Shown here one piece after another: positions 57,130 to 64,000 of a stretch of 64,000 nucleotides of DNA. The stretch lies in assembly GCA_002633005.1 (NCBI GenBank), contig NMRA01000336.1, positions 366,301-430,300 on the forward strand, given 5' to 3'. This stretch comes from Phoronis australis (Eukaryota > Phoronida > Phoronidae). Under the pieces are notes generated by a model. It ran no database searches. It saw nothing but the letters and a program-made list of their open reading frames with translations, and was not told the DNA's origin. Position numbers and translations under genes: made by a program. Each line of letters starts with the position of its first letter. Position 1 is the stretch's first letter.

Positions 57130-57890
57130 TGTTTATAACTTTCCGTTTTGATCAACAAATTCGTTGGCTTCTGATTTACATGTTTATGTATCTACGAAAA
57201 CTGACAGATTAATACATGATTTTTTGGCTATCACAAGGTAGTCTTTTAAGAAATGATTACAAGTAATTAAGTTGAATCCTGAATATGGAAAAATTCTAGT
57301 ATAATCCGATCCCCAAATAGTAAACTGCACTTGGACACTTCTTGCCTATCTAAAACAATTCTCAAAGACACTGATGAAATTTGGACACTTCCCAAAAATG
57401 TACTCACAATTCAAATGACAATAAATACATTGCTTTTTCGAATTCGGTACAAGACTTGTTTTTTAAACTCACCAACAGGGGATCAAAAAATAATTAAGTC
57501 CTTTAATCAAGGTAAACGCATTGTTCCTGGATTTGATTGTCGGTTTCTGATTTACATGCCTGTGTATCTATGAAAATGGACTGATTAAGAGCTGATTTTT
57601 TACAATTAGTAGGTAATCTTCTAAGAAATGACAATGCTTCAATGAACTTACCGGTAGTTGCAGGCCGACATTCGGAAATTTCGATCAATCATCAGATCCC
57701 CAAATATATAAGTACATTACATGATTTTTGTCAATCTGAAATAAATCTCAAGAAAACTGATGAATTTCGGACAGCTCTACAAAGTGTCTCAAAATGTTTT
57801 CACACTTCGAATGACAGTAAATTGTTTCTTGGCTTAGGAACTACGTTACTGGGTTCAAGTTTACAAACCGCAGATCGCAAATGAAGTTTG
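57130..57890. repeat. Diverged tandem duplication, period about 380 bp
   Basis: CTTCTGATTTACATG at 57169 and TTTCTGATTTACATG at 57545, and GATCCCCAAATA at 57308 and 57695, recur in the same order with matching sequence between, including CTCAAAGACACTGATGAAAT versus CTCAAGAAAACTGATGAATT. Confidence 0.7.
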
Positions 57891-58044
57891 AGTACTTAAA
57901 CAAATAAAGTCTAAGTCATTGGTCATCAAATTGGAAAGGTTCTCTCTGCACTTCCTTGATGTTTTGTTTCTAGTAGTATTGCGCAATGAATTTTTGAATC
58001 GTTTGTTGCAATTCCCGTGCATACTACACACACAGCACGCGCGC

Positions 58045-58300
58045 ACCCAGCCTAAAACATAGGTAAGCTCGAATTTTTGAGGTTGTAGACCTTTTAGTAA
58101 AAAAACGAAATACGGGACTTGTTCAGGGCTATGAATTGTGCATATGCCGAATTCCTGCCTTAGTGGATTTCCGTCTCTTTTTTTTTCTCGGACTTTTTGT
58201 TTCTTTGAGGCGGTCCTTTTTGCCCATTTTACGAAATGGGAGGGAAGGCTCGTTCGGGTCCCCCGAGCCCCCCTTCTGGCGCATGCCCGAATCACGTCAT
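58045..58300 (+). repeat. Dispersed repeat B, copy 2
   Basis: Second copy of the sequence at 46365-46590, same orientation. The 144-codon minus ORF over it is probably chance. Confidence 0.65.
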
Positions 58301-58609
58301 GATTGGCACATCTACGTTAAAAGTAAGATGTATCTTGCAGTAGGCCTGCGCAGAATCTCAGATACCCACGGAAACTGAATTTGAACTCCAGACCTTGAAG
58401 CGTGTACATTTTTGAGACACACTGTATCATTTCCCTAGCAACCAGAAATTGGACTACCGCCAATATTTCATCTAGGGATTCTTATCGGCTACAAAGGCAC
58501 TCATACCAGGCACCTCGGGACATTACTTCAAAGAATGGCCATGATAAATTGAAGATTTCCCCGAAACTGTATCATAATAAAACAAATCTTGACCTTTAAC
58601 CCAGAGCAG

Positions 58610-58683
58610 AGACATAGGTTCGAATCCACTGTTGGAACCCAGCTATATGTACTTCAGGCAACTCCCACTGAGCTACCCGTCAG
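58610..58683 (-). ncRNA. tRNA-like pseudogene or SINE head
   Basis: The minus strand has a perfect pol III A box TAGCTCAGTGG (58675-58665) and a B box GGATTCGAACC (58627-58617) about 38 bp apart, as in a tRNA. Acceptor and T stems do not pair, so it is not a working tRNA. Confidence 0.45.
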
Positions 58684-59509
58684 TGCGCTGGCCCTAGATC
58701 TATTCTTACTCTCCGTGAAACTTTGTTGGTTCACGGTTACTCAAATCCTGATGGCTGCATCCCCGGTATTACCCCCACCTACGACGCCCGTTGTGGGGTC
58801 GGTACAAACATGGTGATATCAAGAGAACGGGGGGAGGGGGTGGCGATAGCAAGGGAGTAGGTTGGCGAAGTAAAATTGGTTTGTGCCCCCCCCCCCCAAT
58901 AAATTTTTCCTTCTTACGGGCCTGCTTATTGTGGCAAAAGATTGTTAGGATAATTTTAGTTTACATATTAATTTGTACTGAGATCGCTTTGCTAGATGTA
59001 AGCCTTAAGTTAGCTTCAATTACGGTTTGAAACTCCTGCATCCAATGTTTTGAAGAGATTTCAGTTTTATCTGTTATGGCAGTTAGACAACAGGTGACAA
59101 TTTCAGTTTTGGTTGGAATCAAACAATACAATTAGCATCCAGTAAAAAAGACAAAACTCCAAAACTCAGATTACGGTACAGCATCAGTTAGCAGCTGAAG
59201 GGGGCGGGGGTTAGGGGCACAATGCAGGCCGGGTTAGACATATGAGCGGTTTCCAAAATGCTAGACTGTCACTGGTGAGGAAGCACAGGTTATTACAATC
59301 ATTCAAAAACATGCAAGTAAATTTCATCAGATTTTGACCATATTAGAAATATGAAGTGTTAGACAAAAACGGCTCCAGAGTGCAGCATGTAAACGACGTT
59401 TCCATATTAATCAAAAGCCATCCTCAGTTACTATAGTAGACAGAAAAGAATCGGAACAGATTGCTAGATCAATACTGAAACGAAGTTTTCAAACATGCAT
59501 CTGCTATCT

Positions 59510-59650
59510 AGTTATAGAAACTGCCACTAGGGGACCAGCAGTAGTAGAACTGTCTAAAAACGTCGACTGATTTGATCACCCTAGAAACATATTTGCAAAA
59601 AATGAAGCCCCTTTATAAGGTTAACGAGATACAACTGCATACTGCTCGTA
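59510..59650. repeat. Single diverged CACTAGGGG unit
   Basis: GAAACTGCCACTAGGGGACC then AGCAGTAGTAGAACTGTC and a later GAGATACAACTG echo the unit order of the 47.8-49.0 kb block. Confidence 0.5.
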
Positions 59651-59699
59651 GCTAGACTTTGTAAAATACACGACGGTCTATCATTTCTATGGACTCCTG

Positions 59700-61319
59700 C
59701 TTGAAAACACAAAAAGACCATTTATTTTTTTTATTTGTCTTAGTCAGACAGCAAACTGATATAAATTATTATTGGAAATCACCACACATTGCAAACTGGC
59801 CCCCAGAGCACCTCAAAAATGGATGAAACCTTCTAAGACATAAAATCCAGCAAAATTTACCGAATTTTGGAACTCCAGTAAAGGTTAATGGAAACTCCTT
59901 TAAAATGATAAGATTGTCTTCTGGTAGAAAGGTTCAATATCTACATTAATAACATATTTTTTTCTTTGCCGTTATTTTAAGCCGCTTTAAAACAACTTCA
60001 CAAACTGAATCTTTTTGAACCAAAATGGGATATTTTGTGTTAAAGTATCCATGGTGATCTAACTCAAAAAATAATGGCCCAAGAAATTCTACAGTTTGAA
60101 CATATCTCACTAGAATGTATGAACACGCAATTTTTTAAGATCCGAGTCGGTGACTCTAAAGTTGACCTTTTGGTGCACTCGTGAAAATTACAGTTAATTA
60201 TCTGTGCATATTCCGTTACTCACAAAATTTATTATTTTTTATTTTAATAGATTTGTGATTTCATCGAAAATGCATGTGTAGCGTGAAGAAAAGAGGAATA
60301 AAAATAAAATTCCAAAGATGATCCGCAGCCTCGGCTCTATTGGAAATACATTGATCAGGATTGACGAAATACGAATGGTAGAAAGTTTTTGTTGCTTGTG
60401 TCACATAACCTTCTTTCCAAATCGTAAAGTGATTTTTCTACGGTCGCCACCAACTCAGTGGCATACAATAAGGTTTGTCTAAGCGTCGGCTTGCGATGTA
60501 CCGCACTGAATCTCTGGCTCCCAGTCGTTATAAAGCTCGCAACTAATCCATCAAGTCAGGATGGCCGTGAAATTCGAAATACAAGTCGAGAAAATTTGTT
60601 GTTTTTCCTCCGTAAAATCCGTAGTAGAGGGCGGCAGATCGATGATCCAGCAAGATAAATAAAAGTAGCCTAATAATTAGTGACAAGTTGCGTTACTTCA
60701 TTTTTGTTGAGAATCCAAAATAGAAAGACTATGGCTTTTTCCAATGTTTCCGCTGCATACGATTAACAAAATAGCACATGGATGTAACGTTTCTGAACAA
60801 AGTTTCCTCATTTCACAGTGTGTCAATTAAAAAGTCATATTCTCAGTCGTGTCCGGCCACGAAAAGACAGATTCACAAATCAGCTAGCAAGGCCCAGAGG
60901 ATAGAAAAATGCTTTTATTTAATTATTATTTTTTGGTGCCTCTAATATAAACCCGTGGGATGTGAACATTCCGAAACCTATAAAGGGAAATGTGACACGG
61001 ACATTGATGTAGAATGTGCAATACGTAATGTTTAGGAGGTTATTGCAAAGCTGATATATATATTATCGCTTGTTTAAACCAGAAAAGCGATGAAATAAAC
61101 TACTGTAAAGTTTTGTTTCTGCCCTACACTTGCTGATACCGCTTGACATATTTCAAGAAAGCCCGTATTGTAAGATCCGTAGAATTTTCCCGACATTGTG
61201 GTTCAATGTTGTGAAGATCAAGCCGAGTGAGGGCATATCTAAAATAGTCTGTCGGGATTTCGTCTAGCCTGGCTTGATATTGCCTCGAGGCTTACCACTC
61301 GGAGCACAGGAGTCTGGGG
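59700..61319. other. Upstream flank, nothing recognised
   Basis: AT-rich; ORFs up to 66 codons without motifs. Confidence 0.4.
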
Positions 61320-61458
61320 CAGTGGCGAATTTAGAAGGTTGCCAAGGGAGTAAGATTCCATTTGGCAGTAGGGGAGTGCGAATATCTCATTGACGGGCTA
61401 AATCCTGTCTAATACTCTGCCTTGGTCCCCCTAACTCAAAATCCTGGATCCGCCTCTG
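61320..61458. mobile_element. Short hAT-like MITE
   Basis: CAGTGGCGAATTTAG at the left and CAGAGGCGGATCCAG (reverse complement of the right) are imperfect inverted ends with CAG edges. No clear 8 bp duplication. Confidence 0.5.
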
Positions 61459-62039
61459 TGTGGGCTATACTGAGTCCCTCACTTATTTCAATGCTGCTGC
61501 GCCGTCCATGACAATAGGGGAATTGTTTTTAATCTCGCGCATGAAGGCACGTGAATAGTTTTCCAATGAACTGTGTAACAGGACGAAGTAGTTTCCATGA
61601 TAGATTGAGTCCGAATATTTGGTGTCATGTTTTGTATGTTGCACTATTTCTCTGTCATGTAGGCTATTCATTCGATGTCATCGAGTAATTCACCAACGAG
61701 TTTGTTTTTGGTAAAAATACTAATGAAACGCTCTTCCTGCTACAGATAGTCTTGTAGTCGTTTTTAAAAATTGCGAATCTGAATAGAAGTCGTGTCAACA
61801 GACGAACTATAAGCGTGACCCGTTCTCTTAGTTGCAATCTATTTTTGCTTCTCTGCGGGATGTGCTGTTTCGCGTCAACGTGAGTCACTATTTGTATTCT
61901 AATCCCTTGAGACGTATACTTTTTTAAGAGCTTAACTGAAAGCTCTTTGTTGACTAGTCATTGATATGCAAATACATATGCGGGTGGCACTAGTCGCCAT
62001 GGACCCTAATTTAGAGAACCAGGCAATCACTGAAAAACG

Positions 62040-62415
62040 GCGGGGGTGGTCCTGTGACAAGCACGCGCTCGCTTAGCTACCGTCTCACAAGGCGCAGACG
62101 ACATTCAAAACAACCGTAACGTCCAGTCGACAACATGTCCAGATTTTTTTCTCGTGTTACCGTGTAGGGCTACGATAATAGACGGCACGATCTAGCACAG
62201 ATTTGGACTTAACCTGCCGTTAATCCAGACTCCACAAGAACTTAAAAATCTTATAGACGGCGCTATCTGGAAAACTTAAGGAGGATTTCAGGTAATTTGC
62301 TTGAGTTGAAACTGTATTTTTATTCAAGCATTCGAGTTGCCATGTCGACGATTGCGAGGCAGTCAGTCAGGTCGGCGAGTTTTCGCCCTGGGATTTACGC
62401 ATAATTTTCTGTAAA
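62040..62415 (+). repeat. Dispersed repeat A, copy 2
   Basis: Second copy of 12555-12845, with two small insertions (near 62165 and 62255). A G-rich start of another MITE (AGGCGGATTTAGAGAGGGGG) follows at 62425; a similar sequence is at 40530. Confidence 0.65.
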
Positions 62416-62459
62416 ATTTGATAGGCGGATTTAGAGAGGGGGGGACCCTTGGCTGCCGC

Positions 62460-64000
62460 AAAAAAATATAACAGCAAGATCTTAGGGAAACGTTGAGTTT
62501 ATTAATTAACCCCGGTAATTAAAATTATACGGATGAAACAAGATTTAAATGTATGCACTGAGTTTTAGCGTTTGAGGGGGCGCTCAGATCCAATTTCAAG
62601 TGTCAAATTCGGAACGCGGCGCAATCGTAACAGAACTATGGCTACATTTACTACGTAAGCTAACACTGTGTGTATTATCTTTCTTACAAGACTAGTCGCC
62701 AACCGCTAGAGCGATGTCTTTCGTGAAAATGCTATGGCTAAGTGTAGGCTCTCCCGCGATATCCCAGGCGACCGGCAGTGCCGCTGCGCACTACTACTCC
62801 GTTTCCGTCGTCTGCTCCACTGTGCAATGAAGAAAATCACTTCATTTAAAAAAAATGGAATCTGAGTGGCGATGAAAAAACAGAAGCTGCTGGTAAGATG
62901 TGAATTTTAATCGAAGCCTTAGTAAATCACTCAGAAACTCATAATTCTCTCTTTGTCAAACCTTAACTTAAGACGATTTCCAAAGCAATCGCGTCATTAT
63001 TGCCAACTTACTAAATTAGATGAAAAACTGTCTAAATATACAAAGCTTAACATTCAATATGAAAATTCAAGAATGAAATGTTTTCTGTTGATGGCTAAAC
63101 AAGCATATTGGTGTCAGTCTTATTGACATCACCAGACACATTACATTTGATTTAAAAGCACAATTTGAAGTAACAGATTTAAACATGTTTGCAAATTTAT
63201 TAATTAAAATAAACTCTGGCAACATTCAGGTGTTCGGTGTAAACTCAGAATAAACACAGGGTGATCATTTTTAAAAACAAACAGTTCTATTATTACATCA
63301 GTATTCTTGTGTGTTTAAATCATGAAAACAATTTCCTTGCAAATTCTTTTGCAAAATTGTCCATGTTTCCTGTAAAACTTCAGATGCTTGGATCCTAGTG
63401 GACGAGTTTTACAGTATATACACCAGAGAAGGCATGTCGTATTATTGTGGCATCTTTAAAACTACACAACTTTTGCATACACATAGGGTACCTAATTATC
63501 GGACGGAACCTAAATATCGGATATTTCATAGAATCTTACTTGAAGCATAATCTGAGAATTAAATGACACCAATTTTTGTTCCGTTGTAATGCATTCAATG
63601 TCCGGCACCGTCTCGTTTTTTACAGCGTTGCCTCGTTTTGATTTCACCGAGAGAGGGTGCAATTTAGACCCCCAAGTCGGCCTAAAATGGACGATCGCAT
63701 AAATCGGTTATAACAGTTGAAAATAAAATCTTTTTCCACAATGAAACCATCTCATTGAACAGACAATATGTCACTGTTCCATTTTTTCGTTTGTTTTTAA
63801 ACTTAAGTCAAACCCCGACCGCGCACTGTGCAGGTGTCATATCAAGAAGCCTAAGTGATACTAAAAACTGCAGTGAGTTTGCACGTGCTTTATTCGTCTG
63901 CACTAATTCATTGAAACGACTTGGCGCCGTCATCAGATTTCATTTCATGGATAATTTTGTTGCGAATGGACCTGGGTTCTAGCAGCATATATGTCAAAAC
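62460..64000. other. Right edge, nothing recognised
   Basis: AT-rich sequence; an ORF of 75 codons at 63755-63982 lacks motifs. No promoter or exon could be supported. Confidence 0.4.

Larger units (their letters stand above)
55859..58924. mobile_element. Possible hAT-like element of 3.1 kb
   Basis: The left end CAGGGCCGTAGGAAGCGGGG and the reverse complement of the right end CAGGCCCGTAAGAAGG form a short inverted repeat with CAG/CTG edges. CTTAT abuts both ends, and the flank CTTATTGTGACAAAAGGTTG on the left (about 55820) resembles the right flank (CTTATTGTGGCAAAAGATTG). No transposase was recognised inside. It may be two unrelated ends. It starts about 180 bp upstream of the candidate FBXL20 exon 1. 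Confidence 0.4.

Noticed and set aside
57861-58295. Minus-strand ORF of 144 codons
   Set aside because: Lies on dispersed repeat B, whose other copy (46365-46590) does not keep the frame; composition is Arg/Lys-rich without motifs.

Overview
This is an animal nuclear genome window: AT-rich, with GT-AG introns, widely spaced small exons, many nested transposable elements and two assembly gaps (20715-21281 and 44060-44885). No bacterial features are present. The mix of Penelope, THAP-type TTAA transposons, piggyBac, pogo-like elements, a Tx1-like LINE and a multicopy invertebrate gene family suits a marine invertebrate, possibly a basal deuterostome. The species cannot be fixed from sequence alone.

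The only host gene I can support runs on the minus strand from about 55.68 kb to beyond the left edge. It is an FBXL2/FBXL20-type F-box and leucine-rich-repeat protein. Eleven coding exons (numbered 2-12) have matching splice sites and reading phases and encode the F-box and most of the LRR array in family order. A twelfth, first exon at 55607-55679 fits by phase and start codon but is less certain. The last hundred or so residues of the family lie off the left edge. None of these exons shows as a long ORF; they were found by splice site and family match.

The introns hold the rest. From left to right they contain: a tandem repeat block (1.56-2.69 kb); a 2.6 kb TTAA-flanked element (3.2-5.8 kb); a possible 4.6 kb element (6.3-10.9 kb) hosting a piggyBac deletion derivative; a second, inverted copy of the 2.6 kb element (19.8-21.8 kb); a decayed copy of an uncharacterised multi-motif protein (21.9-24.4 kb); a non-coding element with 32 bp perfect terminal inverted repeats and TACTC arrays (24.7-26.1 kb); a pogo-family MITE (27.9-28.3 kb); a dead Tx1-like LINE (32.1-34.6 kb); a foldback element with THAP transposon pieces nested inside (34.6-37.3 kb); a 398 bp THAP-derived MITE (39.5 kb); a pogo-like element (40.25-41.67 kb); a tail-to-tail Penelope pair (43.2-43.9 kb); a minisatellite split by an inserted repeat block (47.6-49.3 kb); a THAP transposon remnant (49.3-50.2 kb); and a near-complete Penelope element with inverted terminal repeats, itself split by a THAP-derived element (50.7-54.8 kb).

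Upstream of the candidate first exon are a possible hAT element (55.86-58.92 kb), a tRNA-like pseudogene, small MITEs and unassigned sequence to the right edge. No CRISPR array, operon or rRNA gene was seen.
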